From G965250275 sp965250275 (GTDB lineage Bacteria > Pseudomonadota > Alphaproteobacteria > Rhodobacterales > Rhodobacteraceae), in contig OZ252297.1 in NCBI GenBank assembly GCA_965250275.1, positions 3,720,001 to 3,784,000 on the forward strand: a stretch of DNA of 64,000 nucleotides, written 5' to 3'. Of this stretch, positions 19,398-28,469 are shown in pieces; position 1 is the first letter of the stretch; each line of letters begins with the position of its first letter. A program made the translations under genes and the position numbers. Under the pieces are notes generated by a model. The model did not search any database and had not been told where the DNA came from. It saw nothing but the letters and a program-made list of their open reading frames with translations.

Positions 19398-20411
19398 ATG
19401 ACCGCACTCAAGCAATACGCGAGGCTGGAAGCGACCGGTCTTTGGCGACCCACGCCCGAAGACCAGCGGCGCGAGGTCATCGTTTCGATTGGTGAGGCCA
19501 CACTCACCATTACAGATATGCGCGACCGTGCATTGACCCACTGGTCGCTGGCGGCGGTCGAACGCGTGAACCCGGGCGTGCGACCAGCCATTTATGCGCC
19601 GGATGGGGACCCCGGAGAAACGCTGGAACTGCCCGAAGCTGAAACTGCGATGATCGAAGCCATCGAAAAGCTGCGCGTCGCGGTCGAACGGACCCGACCA
19701 CATCCCGGCAGGCTCAGGTGGCTGAGCTTTGGGTTAAGTGCAGCACTGGTTTTGGGGTTGTTGTTGTTCTGGCTGCCCAATGCCCTGATCCAACACACGA
19801 TTTTTGTGGTGCCCGAAATCAAGCGCCAGGACATTGGCGCATCCGTGCTCAACCGGATCGAACGGGTCGCCGGACGCGCCTGCATGAACGAAGACGCCGA
19901 GCCTGTTCTCGCGCGCCTTGCAAGCCGAACCGGCGCGGATCGCCTGGTGGTTTTGCCCGCCGGAGTGCAGAGCGCCCTGCATTTGCCAGGCGGGATCGTC
20001 TTGCTGAACAAGGCCCTGATCGAGGACTACCAGGACCCCGCTGTGGCCGCCGGGTTCATTTTGGCCGAACGTGCAAGCGCCGTACAGCAAGATCCGCTGG
20101 ATGTGATGTTGCAAGCCACTGGCCCCGTGGCTGCGTTCCGTCTGCTGACCACCGGAATGATTTCGCCCGCCACCATCGACAAATATGCGGAAACGGTCCT
20201 GATCGCCGATCGCAGCCCCGTTGAAGCAGAGGCGTTGTTGCAGACCTTTGCAGCAGCACAAGTGCCGTCAACACCTTACGCCTATGCCGTGGATGTCACG
20301 GGCGAGACAACTCTATCGCTGATCGAGGCCGACCCTATGTCTGGGTCGACGCCCGTGCCGGTCCTGCCTGATAGGGATTGGGTTCTGCTCCAGAGCATCT
20401 GTGGCGGTTAG
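19398..20411 (+). CDS. Membrane protein resembling a degenerate M48 peptidase
   Basis: 337 aa. A cytoplasmic N-terminal part of about 100 residues is followed by one membrane span (about 108-130) and a C-terminal domain. The stretch LPGGIVLLNKALIEDYQDP, then GFILAERASA (about 196-228), has the spacing of the M48 strand and HExxH helix. Here the His residues are replaced (A-E-R-A-S), so zinc binding is lost. I infer a pseudo-peptidase, possibly a regulator or scaffold. The M48 resemblance is by pattern only; a true M48 lipoprotein is at 52033. It stands alone between an acyl-CoA ligase and an oppositely directed gene. Confidence 0.7.
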   Translation: MTALKQYARLEATGLWRPTPEDQRREVIVSIGEATLTITDMRDRALTHWSLAAVERVNPGVRPAIYAPDGDPGETLELPEAETAMIEAIEKLRVAVERTRPHPGRLRWLSFGLSAALVLGLLLFWLPNALIQHTIFVVPEIKRQDIGASVLNRIERVAGRACMNEDAEPVLARLASRTGADRLVVLPAGVQSALHLPGGIVLLNKALIEDYQDPAVAAGFILAERASAVQQDPLDVMLQATGPVAAFRLLTTGMISPATIDKYAETVLIADRSPVEAEALLQTFAAAQVPSTPYAYAVDVTGETTLSLIEADPMSGSTPVPVLPDRDWVLLQSICGG

Positions 20412-20457
20412 CCTGGCCTGGCGAGGGCCGCTGGAGTAAGTGTGCCCGTTTGAGTCA

Positions 20458-21288
20458 CTAACGCCTGTCAGGGATGTCTTCATATCGAATGACGATGATG
20501 GGGCGATCCGTCGGCACTGGCACAAGTGTTCGCGGCACAGTCTGGGTCCAGATACGATCCGACTGGGCGCCTCCTGAAACGGAGCTGGCATTTCCCCGAT
20601 TGGGATTGAGCCTTTGGTCATCCCATGCGGGACGATAGCCAGAGGGGATCTGCGGGGACGCCACTTGCGCAGGTTTCAGGGTGCGTTCGGTCCGGCGGGG
20701 ATTAAGCCGCCCATCATCCCAGACAGCCCGGTATCCCGAAGGCACGCTGAAATTTAGCGTGTTCTGGCGCTGATCATATACATGCCGGGGCAGAACACGG
20801 GCGGGGCCGCTGGTGGTTGTTGCTGCAATCCGAGGCGACGGTGCCGTCCGCGTGGGAACAGGAACGGGCGCCGTTGGCACCGGCGCGCTGCTCTCAACGA
20901 CGGTGCTGGCGCTCGGTTGTGTCGGAAGCGGACTGGCGACCGGCACCAGCGCCGGTTCATCCGTGCCGGTTGTCTCGGCAGCTTCGATCTCTACGCCTAA
21001 CTCTGATCCTGTGGCCGTGGCGGCGACAGGTTGAACCGCAATCGAGGGCGGCAAATCGCACACCGGTGTTCGGTCACTGGTCATGCGTGGCACCCAGATC
21101 GTTGCGCCGTCCAAGTCTCCTCGAACAAAAGCGCAGCCCTGGCTATCCACATATTGCGTGCCGGTGAAGGTTGCAGGCGGTGGTTCGGCTGGTCCCGACT
21201 GGCTTTCGGCAGCACTCGCCCCAAGAACGGTGAATGCGAATCCAGCGACAGCGCCAAGCCCCAAGACAGTTCTGCTTTGCTTCATCAT
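20458..21288 (-). CDS. Secreted proline-rich protein related to Rhodobacterales SPOR-type proteins
   Basis: 276 aa. It begins with a signal peptide (MMKQSRTVLGLGAVAGFAF, cleavage near ASA). Next is a domain with a GCAFVRGDL and WVPRMT pattern that I recall from SPOR proteins of this order, then a Pro/Ala/Thr-rich linker. Two tandem repeats of PSGYRxxWDDxRLNPxR lie at about residues 180-245. I see no clear SPOR domain at the end. The start is one of two adjacent ATGs at 21288/21285 behind GGGGG. A cell-envelope or division-site role is a guess. Confidence 0.75.
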   Translation of the reverse strand: MMKQSRTVLGLGAVAGFAFTVLGASAAESQSGPAEPPPATFTGTQYVDSQGCAFVRGDLDGATIWVPRMTSDRTPVCDLPPSIAVQPVAATATGSELGVEIEAAETTGTDEPALVPVASPLPTQPSASTVVESSAPVPTAPVPVPTRTAPSPRIAATTTSGPARVLPRHVYDQRQNTLNFSVPSGYRAVWDDGRLNPRRTERTLKPAQVASPQIPSGYRPAWDDQRLNPNRGNASSVSGGAQSDRIWTQTVPRTLVPVPTDRPIIVIRYEDIPDRR

Positions 21289-21351
21289 TGCCCCCACAAG
21301 ATGCTGCAAAAAGAGTGCCTTAAATGCCCCCTTGAGTAAAGCGGGCTCTGG

Positions 21352-21984
21352 TCACTTGGTTCCGAACATACGGTCACCCGCATCCCCAAGACCGGGCATG
21401 ATGTAACCTTTGTCGTTGAGCTCGCGGTCCAGAGCCGCGGTGACAATCGGGACATCGGGGTGTGCTTCTTTCATCCGGGCAACCCCTTCTGGGGCTGCCA
21501 GCAGACAAAGAAAACGGATGTCGCGCGCGCCGGCCTCTTTCAAAAGCTGCACCGCGGCCGCCGACGAGTTCCCTGTGGCCAACATCGGATCCACCGCGAT
21601 CACCAGACGGTCCTGCAACGCGTGCGGAACCTTGAAGTAGTATTGAACTGGTTGCAGGGTCTCTTCATCACGGTAAAGCCCGACAAAGCCCACTCTGGCT
21701 GACGGGACAAGTTCCAATGCCCCATCCAGCATGCCGTTCCCGGCCCGCAGGATCGACACCAACGCCATCTTCTTGCCCGCCAGCACCGGCGCCTCCATGG
21801 GCTCCATCGGTGTTTCGATCTCTTCGGTGGTCATCGGCATCTCACGCGTGATCTCGTAAGCCAGCAACAGCGTGATCTCCTTCAACAGGAGCCGGAACGC
21901 TGCGGTCGAGGTTCCGGATTTCCGCATCAAGGTCAGCTTGTGCTGAACAAGCGGGTGGTCAACGATGGTCAGATGATCAGACAT
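21352..21984 (-). CDS. upp: Uracil phosphoribosyltransferase
   Basis: 210 aa, the normal length. It converts uracil and PRPP to UMP. Motifs: LVSILRAGNGM, then the PRPP loop VDPMLATGNSS and the uracil-binding GYIMPGLGDAGDR at the C-terminus. The ATG at 21984 has GGAG seven bases upstream. It is the last gene of the nucleoside salvage operon and lies 65 bp after deoB. Uracil freed from uridine/deoxyuridine by the upstream enzymes is its substrate, so gene order follows the pathway. Confidence 0.97.
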   Translation of the reverse strand: MSDHLTIVDHPLVQHKLTLMRKSGTSTAAFRLLLKEITLLLAYEITREMPMTTEEIETPMEPMEAPVLAGKKMALVSILRAGNGMLDGALELVPSARVGFVGLYRDEETLQPVQYYFKVPHALQDRLVIAVDPMLATGNSSAAAVQLLKEAGARDIRFLCLLAAPEGVARMKEAHPDVPIVTAALDRELNDKGYIMPGLGDAGDRMFGTK

Positions 21985-22049
21985 TGGGGTCTCCGGCGGC
22001 GCAATCGGCTCGTTTGTGGGCCAGATGGCCCGCGCCCGCAAGCGTTCGC

Positions 22050-23264
22050 TCAGAAAAAGCTGCGCCCCGGCCCTTGCGCCGGCACGCCCAAATGGTCCGC
22101 GATGCTGGCGGCGACATCCGCGAACGCGACATGTCCGATGCTGCCCGCCCCCTTGCCTGCGACCAGAACCGGAGCCCGCTCACGCGTGTGATCTGTGCCG
22201 ACCCATGTGGGGTCATTCCCATGATCCGCTGTGAAAAGCATGCAATCGCCGGGCCGCAGCCGCGCGAGGATCGGCCCGACAGCCGCATCGAACCATTCCA
22301 GCGCCGCCGCATACCCCGCGACATCGCGCCGGTGTCCAAACTTGCTGTCAAATTCAACGAAGTTCGCGAATGTCAGGCTGCCGTCCACAGCGTTCTCCAC
22401 AAGGTCGGACAGATGGCCCATCAGTTCGACGTCGCCGCCCTTGCGCACGTCATCCAACCCTTGCATCGACAGGATGTCGCCGATTTTGCCGATGCCATAG
22501 ACGCGTCGCCCGGCGCCCTGCACCCAGTTGGTGAGCAAGGGTGCCGGCGGTAATATGGCGTAGTCGCGGCGGTTTGTCGTCCGCTCAAACCCGGTGTTCT
22601 CCGTGCCGACAAAGGGACGCGCGATCACGCGGCCGACCTTCATCTTGTGCAGGCGGGGTGCGACGGCCTCGCAAAGATCATAAAGGCGCTGCAATCCAAA
22701 TGTCTCTTCATGCGCGGCAATCTGAAAAACACTGTCGGCAGAGGTGTAGCAGATCGGCCAGCCCGTGCGCATATGCTCTGCGCCAAGCTGCGTCAGGATC
22801 ACTGTTCCTGAGGCTTGACAGTTGCCCAGAATGCCCTGCGTTCCCGCTGCCTCCGCAACCGCGTCGCTGAGTGCGCTCGGAAACGCGGGCGTTGTCTCGG
22901 GGAAGTAATGCCAGTCCCAAGGCACCGGCAAACCGGCCAGTTCCCAGTGACCCGATGGGGTATCCTTACCGGTGGAATGCTCGGTGGCCGCGCCCCACAA
23001 CCCGCGCGGTGCAGCGTCCAGGCCTGGTGCAGCCTGACCCGATGCCAACGCCACTGCGGCACCAAGCCCCAGCGCGTCGAGATTTGGCATCTGCAAAATT
23101 CCAGACCGGCCGCGATCATCCGCCTTACCCGCAGCACAAGCCTCTGCGATATGAACCAACGTATTTGCGCCTGTATCTGGCACATCCCCGTTGAAATATT
23201 GATCAGCGTCCGGCGCGCCACCGATGCCGACGGAATCCATCACCACCAGAAAGGCACGCGGCAT
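22050..23264 (-). CDS. deoB: Phosphopentomutase
   Basis: 404 aa. It isomerises (deoxy)ribose 1-phosphate to the 5-phosphate. Alkaline-phosphatase-like metal motifs are visible: MDSVGIGGAPDA near the N-terminus with the first metal Asp, STGKDTPSGHWE with the phosphoacceptor Thr, and FVEFDSKFGHRRD and TADHGNDPT toward the C-terminus. Its ATG shares one base with the deoA stop (TGATG), so translation is coupled. It uses the sugar phosphate made by thymidine phosphorylase. Confidence 0.97.
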   Translation of the reverse strand: MPRAFLVVMDSVGIGGAPDADQYFNGDVPDTGANTLVHIAEACAAGKADDRGRSGILQMPNLDALGLGAAVALASGQAAPGLDAAPRGLWGAATEHSTGKDTPSGHWELAGLPVPWDWHYFPETTPAFPSALSDAVAEAAGTQGILGNCQASGTVILTQLGAEHMRTGWPICYTSADSVFQIAAHEETFGLQRLYDLCEAVAPRLHKMKVGRVIARPFVGTENTGFERTTNRRDYAILPPAPLLTNWVQGAGRRVYGIGKIGDILSMQGLDDVRKGGDVELMGHLSDLVENAVDGSLTFANFVEFDSKFGHRRDVAGYAAALEWFDAAVGPILARLRPGDCMLFTADHGNDPTWVGTDHTRERAPVLVAGKGAGSIGHVAFADVAASIADHLGVPAQGPGRSFF

Positions 23265-24568
23265 CAGCCAACCCTTTCGACAATCAGATCAGGGACGGTC
23301 GGGGGTTTGGGTCCGATCTTGATGGCGGCCCGAACCGCCTGCTCGGCGCGCCGGGCCGCGTCTTCGCGGCCCGCGTGAACCACGGCGAGCGGCGTGGTCG
23401 GGTCGATCTGGTCACCCAGCCTGACGATCCCGGAGAGACCCACCGCCGGATCGATCACATCGCTCTCGACCTGACGCCCTCCTCCGAGCGCGACAACGGC
23501 AAGGCCTAGCGCCTCGCCATCAATGGCGGTCACATAGCCCTGTGACTTTGCCGGAACCTCACGGATCACATTTGGCTCGGGCAAAAACCGCGCCCAGTGA
23601 TTAACAAACTGTACCGGCCCGCCCTGCGCGGCAATCATGCGTCCAAACCGCTCTGCACCGCGCCCATCGCGGATCACGTCAAAGACCTGGTTCGCACCGT
23701 CCTGCACATCGGGCACAAGGCCCGCATCGGCCAGAACCACACCTCCAAGCGCCGCGCTCAGTTCGACCAGCGGGCCCGACGCCTCCCCGGTCAGAACACG
23801 CATCACCTCGGCGACCTCGAGAGCATTGCCCAGCGCCGGCGCCAACGGCTGGTTCATGTCGCTGATGACGGCAGTGGTTTTACACCCCGCTGCATTGGCT
23901 GTTTCGACCAACGCCTGTGCAAGGTTTCTGGCATCGGTCTGGGTTTTCATGAACGCGCCGCTGCCCGCCTTGACATCCAGGACCAGCGCAGTGGGCGCTG
24001 CCGCAAGTTTCTTCGACAGGATCGACGCGGTGATCAGGTCGAGGCTTTCCACGGTCGCCGTGACATCGCGCACGGCATAAAGGCGCTTGTCTGCCGGTGC
24101 GATGTCCGAAGTGGCGCCAACGATTGCGCAGCCAGTATCGGCCACGATGTCGCGCAGCAGATCCAACGCGAACATCGTACTGACACCGGGAATGGCCTCC
24201 AACTTGTCCAATGTTCCGCCCGTGTGCCCAAGCCCGCGACCCGAAATCATGGGTACGAAGGCGCCACATTCTGCCAGCGCCGGGGCCAACAAAAGGCTGA
24301 TGCAGTCTCCGACACCGCCCGTGGAATGCTTGTCGACCACCGGGGCATCGAGCCCCCAGTCGATGACCCGGCCACTGTCGCGCATCGCCGCTGTCAGCGC
24401 AGCGCGCCCTTGGGTTCCCAGCCCGTTCAGGCAAACAGCCATGGCAAAGGCACCCGCCTGGGCATCGCTTACACTGCCATCTGCAAGGCCACGGGCAAAC
24501 CACTGCAACTCAGCGTCCGACGGGGTGTCTGCCGCTCGAAGGCGAGCGATGATTGCACTCGCATCCAT
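23264..24568 (-). CDS. deoA: Thymidine phosphorylase
   Basis: 434 aa. It splits thymidine or deoxyuridine with phosphate into base and deoxyribose 1-phosphate. The family signature near residue 75-110 includes DKHSTGGVGD and the phosphate/base site; LDVKAGSGAFMKT is the second landmark. The C-terminal pyrimidine-phosphorylase domain is complete. It starts 6 bp after cdd and overlaps deoB by one base, so it is firmly within the salvage operon. Confidence 0.97.
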   Translation of the reverse strand: MDASAIIARLRAADTPSDAELQWFARGLADGSVSDAQAGAFAMAVCLNGLGTQGRAALTAAMRDSGRVIDWGLDAPVVDKHSTGGVGDCISLLLAPALAECGAFVPMISGRGLGHTGGTLDKLEAIPGVSTMFALDLLRDIVADTGCAIVGATSDIAPADKRLYAVRDVTATVESLDLITASILSKKLAAAPTALVLDVKAGSGAFMKTQTDARNLAQALVETANAAGCKTTAVISDMNQPLAPALGNALEVAEVMRVLTGEASGPLVELSAALGGVVLADAGLVPDVQDGANQVFDVIRDGRGAERFGRMIAAQGGPVQFVNHWARFLPEPNVIREVPAKSQGYVTAIDGEALGLAVVALGGGRQVESDVIDPAVGLSGIVRLGDQIDPTTPLAVVHAGREDAARRAEQAVRAAIKIGPKPPTVPDLIVERVG

Positions 24569-24574
24569 GCGCGA

Positions 24575-24967
24575 TCAGGCCTCGTCCATGTGGTCAGGTG
24601 TGAAAGCCCCGGGCAGCAGTTCTGCAAGGGTCATGGCAATCTCTTGTCCGCCGGTCGTTGCCATCGTGACGCGCACATCGCCTGCACCGAATTCTGCCAG
24701 CTTCTGCCGGCATCCGCCGCAGGGTGTGACCGGCATCGGACTGCCTGCAACAACGTAAACTTCGCTCAATGCCGTTTCGCCCGCAGCCACCATTGCCGCA
24801 ATGGCCCCGGCCTCGGCGCAGGTGCCCTCCGGATAGGCCACGTTCTCGACGTTGCATCCGGTATAAACTGTCCCAGAGCCGGATCTGATCGCGGCGCCGA
24901 CCTTGAACTTCGAATAGGGCGCATAGGCGCGTTCGCGCACGGCGAGGGCCGCCTCTCTGAGGCTCAT
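24575..24967 (-). CDS. cdd: Cytidine deaminase (homotetrameric type)
   Basis: 130 aa, the small tetrameric form. Zinc ligands are the Cys of GCNVENVAYPEGTCAE, shown as TCAEAGAI with the catalytic Glu, and the pair in PCGGCRQ. It converts cytidine and deoxycytidine to uridine forms. Its ATG overlaps the stop of the cupin gene by 4 bp (ATGA). Products feed deoA, deoB and upp downstream. Confidence 0.96.
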   Translation of the reverse strand: MSLREAALAVRERAYAPYSKFKVGAAIRSGSGTVYTGCNVENVAYPEGTCAEAGAIAAMVAAGETALSEVYVVAGSPMPVTPCGGCRQKLAEFGAGDVRVTMATTGGQEIAMTLAELLPGAFTPDHMDEA

Positions 24968-26052
24968 GGGAACACCTTGGTCTGAAACGTTCCGGGCAAG
25001 GAGACTTCCAGCATCTCGAAATCATCGGATGCGTCTGACAAGCAGGTCTTCATCGCGGGGGGGATCACAAATGCATCGCCTTCGGTCAAAGCGTGAGGAT
25101 CACGCCCTTCGCCCTGCAAGGTCACTGTGCCAGCCATCACAAAGGAAAACAGAATATCGGTGTCGTGACTGGCCCAAGCCGGCGCGCCATCTCCGCGGCG
25201 CACCACCTGAACATCGGCCACACCCTTGGTGTTCTCGCCGATTGTGGTTTCCCGGCTGACAAAGCCAGGCACCCGGAAAGGCCGCCATTCTGCGCCAGCT
25301 GCCCTGTTGTAGACGAACCGCTGGCCCTGCCATTCCCGGTCTGGCCGCAGATGCGGGGTCGGCAGTTCCATCTCATGATCAATCTCGGTCACATGCTCGG
25401 CGGGCACGCCGATCTCGATCACCTCTACATTGTCGCTGGCTTCCAGCACGCGGTGCCGGATTTCTGGTGGCTGAATGAAGCAGTCCCCAGCCGTCAGCCG
25501 CATCTTGGGGCCCTGATCTTCGTAGACCACGTCCACCCACCCGTTGATACAGAAGATCAGCTGGAACCCGACCCGGTGGAAATGCACCATGTCTGGGACC
25601 GGCCCGCCATCGGGAATACGAATGTGGCTGGCGATGATCGATCCGCCCAGCCGATCGGGAATCAGATCCCTGTAATGCATGCCGGCGCGCCCGATGATCC
25701 AGGGGGCCTGATCCGCAAGTCGGCGCACGACAAACGAGTGCACCGTTTCGGGCATTTCCATCGGCGGATTGAGATCCGCGATCTCGATACGTGTGCCGTT
25801 GGGCGCCGTCAGCTGTCGTTGCCCCCCAGCGAACGCATCGGGCGTGTTAGAGAGAATCCGGATGGTGCCCGGCGGCTCGGCAGCGCCCCGCTCGATTCGG
25901 ACGCGCAGCCCATGCCCGGAAAAGACGGCCGTCTGCGGATCGTCGGCAGGATAGATCATGTCCAGACGCATCCCGAGCGTCTTAGTGTAAAATGGAATGT
26001 CATCGCGCAGCTCTTGGGTGGGCAGGCGCATTTCTGCTAGTATCTCGGACAT
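24964..26052 (-). CDS. VOC-like plus double-cupin protein heading the pyrimidine salvage operon
   Basis: 362 aa. The first 60 residues look like half of a glyoxalase/VOC module (MRLPTQELRDDIPFYTKTLG, SGHGLRVRIERG). Two cupin barrels follow: one around 150-225 with HFHRVGFQLIFCINGWVDV and DCFIQPPEIRHRV, and one around 270-355 with SFVMAGTVTLQGEG and GDAFVIPPAM. The first cupin keeps a His-x-His metal set and a late His; the second appears to lack some ligands. GGGGAAG precedes the ATG. It is the first gene of the cdd-deoA-deoB-upp operon, with 4-bp overlap. A bicupin dioxygenase or sugar/base-binding enzyme is possible; function unknown. Confidence 0.8.
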   Translation of the reverse strand: MSEILAEMRLPTQELRDDIPFYTKTLGMRLDMIYPADDPQTAVFSGHGLRVRIERGAAEPPGTIRILSNTPDAFAGGQRQLTAPNGTRIEIADLNPPMEMPETVHSFVVRRLADQAPWIIGRAGMHYRDLIPDRLGGSIIASHIRIPDGGPVPDMVHFHRVGFQLIFCINGWVDVVYEDQGPKMRLTAGDCFIQPPEIRHRVLEASDNVEVIEIGVPAEHVTEIDHEMELPTPHLRPDREWQGQRFVYNRAAGAEWRPFRVPGFVSRETTIGENTKGVADVQVVRRGDGAPAWASHDTDILFSFVMAGTVTLQGEGRDPHALTEGDAFVIPPAMKTCLSDASDDFEMLEVSLPGTFQTKVFP

Positions 26053-26105
26053 CAACTTCCCCGTTTGTTGAAAGAGAGTGACCGCGCACCACACGATTTG
26101 CAAGG

Positions 26106-26150
26106 CAGCGCTGCGACACCATTTCCCAAATGGGCGGTTTCGCAGCGCTG
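26106..26150. promoter_or_regulatory. Nested inverted repeats upstream of the salvage operon and maeB
   Basis: CAGCGCTGCGA (26106-26116) pairs perfectly with TCGCAGCGCTG (26140-26150). Between them lies a second dyad, CCATTT-CCC-AAATGG (26119-26133). The block sits in the 143-bp divergent region between the cupin gene and maeB. It may be an operator for one or both directions, or a hairpin in the leader of either transcript. Confidence 0.55.
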
Positions 26151-26155
26151 AGATA

Positions 26156-26173
26156 TAGTTTAATACTAAACTA
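26156..26173. promoter_or_regulatory. Palindromic operator-like site TAGTTTA-N4-TAAACTA
   Basis: A perfect 7+7 bp AT-rich dyad lies 22 bp before the maeB start, within the likely core promoter or leader. Its AT content contrasts with the GC-rich surroundings. Such dyads are typical targets of MarR-, GntR- or TetR-type repressors; I cannot name the regulator. It may control the malic enzyme gene. Confidence 0.6.
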
Positions 26174-26195
26174 GTTTTCTGGAGATGCACCGACA

Positions 26196-28469
26196 ATGCC
26201 CGACAAACACACGCTGCGACAGGCGGCTCTGGCCTATCACGAGTTCCCGAAGCCCGGAAAACTGGAGATTCGCGCCACAAAACCAATGGCGAATGGCCGC
26301 GACCTTGCGCGGGCCTACTCGCCGGGCGTGGCGGAAGCCTGCCTGGAAATCAAAGACGACGACGCGAACGCGGCCCGCTACACCGCGCGTGGAAATCTTG
26401 TTGCAGTGGTATCGAATGGCTCGGCTGTGCTGGGCCTGGGCAACATCGGGGCGCTGGCGTCCAAACCCGTGATGGAAGGCAAGGCCGTCCTTTTCAAAAA
26501 GTTCGCAAATATCGATTGCTTCGACATCGAGGTGGATGAAAGCGATCCTGAGAAACTGGCGGATATCGTTTGTGCACTGGGCCCCACCTTTGGCGCGATC
26601 AATCTGGAGGACATCAAGGCGCCGGATTGCTTCGTCGTCGAGCGTATCTGCCGCGAACGGATGAACATCCCCGTTTTTCACGATGATCAGCATGGTACCG
26701 CCATCGTCGTGGGCGCTGCTGCCAAGAACGCACTTTATGTGGCCGGAAAGCGTTTTGAAGACATCAAGATCGTCTCCACCGGCGGAGGTGCCGCGGGCAT
26801 CGCCTGTCTGAACATGCTGCTCAAGCTTGGGGTCAAACGCGAAAATGTCTGGCTCTGTGACATTCACGGTCTGGTCTATGAAGGCCGGGCCGAAGACATG
26901 AACCCCGAGAAGTCCGCCTTCGCCCAATCCACCGATCTGCGCACATTGGATCAGGTCATCGATGGCGCCGATTTGTTCCTAGGGCTGTCGGGGCCGAACG
27001 TGCTGACACCCGACATGGTCCAGCGGATGTCATCACAACCGATCATCTTTGCGCTGGCAAATCCAAACCCGGAAATCATGCCGGATGTCTGCCGGGAGTG
27101 CGCGCCCGACGCCATTATTGCCACGGGTCGCAGCGACTATCCCAATCAGGTCAACAACGTCCTTTGCTTCCCCTTCATCTTCCGGGGCGCGTTGGACGTT
27201 GGCGCCACCGAGATCAATGATGCCATGCAACTCGCCTGCATTGACGGAATTGCAGCCCTGGCGCGCGCCACCACAAGTGCCGAAGCCGCCGCCGCCTATC
27301 GCGGCGAGGAGATGACCTTTGGGGCCGATTACCTGATCCCGAAACCCTTCGATCCCCGGCTTGTCGCGGTGGTGTCTGCAGCGGTCGCCGAGGCTGCTAT
27401 GAAGACCGGCGTGGCGACACGTCCGCTTGCTGATCTTGAGGCCTACCGCGAAAAGCTGAAATCATCGGTGTTCAAGTCGGCGTTGCTGATGCGACCGGTG
27501 TTCGAAGCTGCAGCAACGGCCTCTCGACGGATCGTCTTTGCCGAAGGCGAGGACGAACGTGTTTTGCGTGCAGCGCAAGCCATGCTGGAAGAAACAACCG
27601 AAAAGCCTATCCTGATCGGGCGCCCCGACGTGATCGATGCTCGGTGTGAACGATACGGGCTGACCATCCGTCCGGGGCGCGATTTCCAGATCGTGAACCC
27701 CCATGATGACCCGCGTTATCGCGACTACTGGGGCACCTACCACGAGTTGATGGCGCGCAAGGGTGTGACGCCGGATCTGGCGCGCGCCATTATGCGCACC
27801 AACACCACCGCAATCGCCGCCATCATGGTGCATCGTGATGAGGCCGACAGCCTGATCTGCGGAACCTTTGGCCAGTATCGCTGGCATCTGAACTACATCG
27901 AAAACGTGCTGGGCAGCACCGAACACAAACCGCACGGCGCCCTGAGCATGATGATCCTGGAAGATGGGCCGCTGTTCATTGCGGATACCCATGTACGATC
28001 AGAGCCCACACCGGAAGAACTGGCATTGTCGACCATCGGGGCGGCACGGCATGTCCGCAGGTTCGGGCTGGAACCCAACATCGCCCTGTGCGCGCATTCC
28101 AGTTTCGGTAATCTCGATTGCGATACGGGGCTGCGTCTGCGCGCGGCGATGGAACTGCTGGACGCCCAGGGGGCCGATTTTTCTTATGAAGGCGAAATGA
28201 ACATCGATGCGGCGCTCGATCCTGAACTGCGTGCAAGGATCTTTCCCGGGAACCGCATGAAAGGCGCGGCCAACGTTCTCATCTTTGCCCATGCCGATGC
28301 GGCTGGTGGCGTGCGCAACATTCTGAAGATGAAAGGCGGCGGACTTGAGGTCGGGCCAATCCTGATGGGTATGGGAAACCGCGCGCATATCGTGACTCCT
28401 GCAATCACGGCACGCGGCCTGTTGAACATGGGAGCGATCGCCGGGACGCCCGTCGATCACTACGGTTGA
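26196..28469 (+). CDS. maeB: NADP-dependent malic enzyme with C-terminal phosphotransacetylase-like domain
   Basis: 757 aa. Residues 1-430 are malic enzyme: YSPGVAEAC, VFHDDQHGTA with metal-binding acids, and the nucleotide site STGGGAAGIA. Residues about 435-757 are a phosphate acetyl/butyryltransferase-like domain (FAEGEDERVLRAAQ, GNRMKGAANVLIFA). The enzyme decarboxylates malate to pyruvate with NADPH. The extra domain is thought to be regulatory, sensing acetyl-CoA, in this family. GGAG lies before the ATG. It provides pyruvate when growing on acetyl-CoA sources, in line with the beta-oxidation and prpE genes nearby. Confidence 0.95.
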   Translation: MPDKHTLRQAALAYHEFPKPGKLEIRATKPMANGRDLARAYSPGVAEACLEIKDDDANAARYTARGNLVAVVSNGSAVLGLGNIGALASKPVMEGKAVLFKKFANIDCFDIEVDESDPEKLADIVCALGPTFGAINLEDIKAPDCFVVERICRERMNIPVFHDDQHGTAIVVGAAAKNALYVAGKRFEDIKIVSTGGGAAGIACLNMLLKLGVKRENVWLCDIHGLVYEGRAEDMNPEKSAFAQSTDLRTLDQVIDGADLFLGLSGPNVLTPDMVQRMSSQPIIFALANPNPEIMPDVCRECAPDAIIATGRSDYPNQVNNVLCFPFIFRGALDVGATEINDAMQLACIDGIAALARATTSAEAAAAYRGEEMTFGADYLIPKPFDPRLVAVVSAAVAEAAMKTGVATRPLADLEAYREKLKSSVFKSALLMRPVFEAAATASRRIVFAEGEDERVLRAAQAMLEETTEKPILIGRPDVIDARCERYGLTIRPGRDFQIVNPHDDPRYRDYWGTYHELMARKGVTPDLARAIMRTNTTAIAAIMVHRDEADSLICGTFGQYRWHLNYIENVLGSTEHKPHGALSMMILEDGPLFIADTHVRSEPTPEELALSTIGAARHVRRFGLEPNIALCAHSSFGNLDCDTGLRLRAAMELLDAQGADFSYEGEMNIDAALDPELRARIFPGNRMKGAANVLIFAHADAAGGVRNILKMKGGGLEVGPILMGMGNRAHIVTPAITARGLLNMGAIAGTPVDHYG

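Noticed and set aside
17770..19407. Minus-strand open frame of about 545 codons opposite the acyl-CoA ligase
   Set aside because: It is antisense to an enzyme with all AMP-ligase motifs; composition is that of a shadow.
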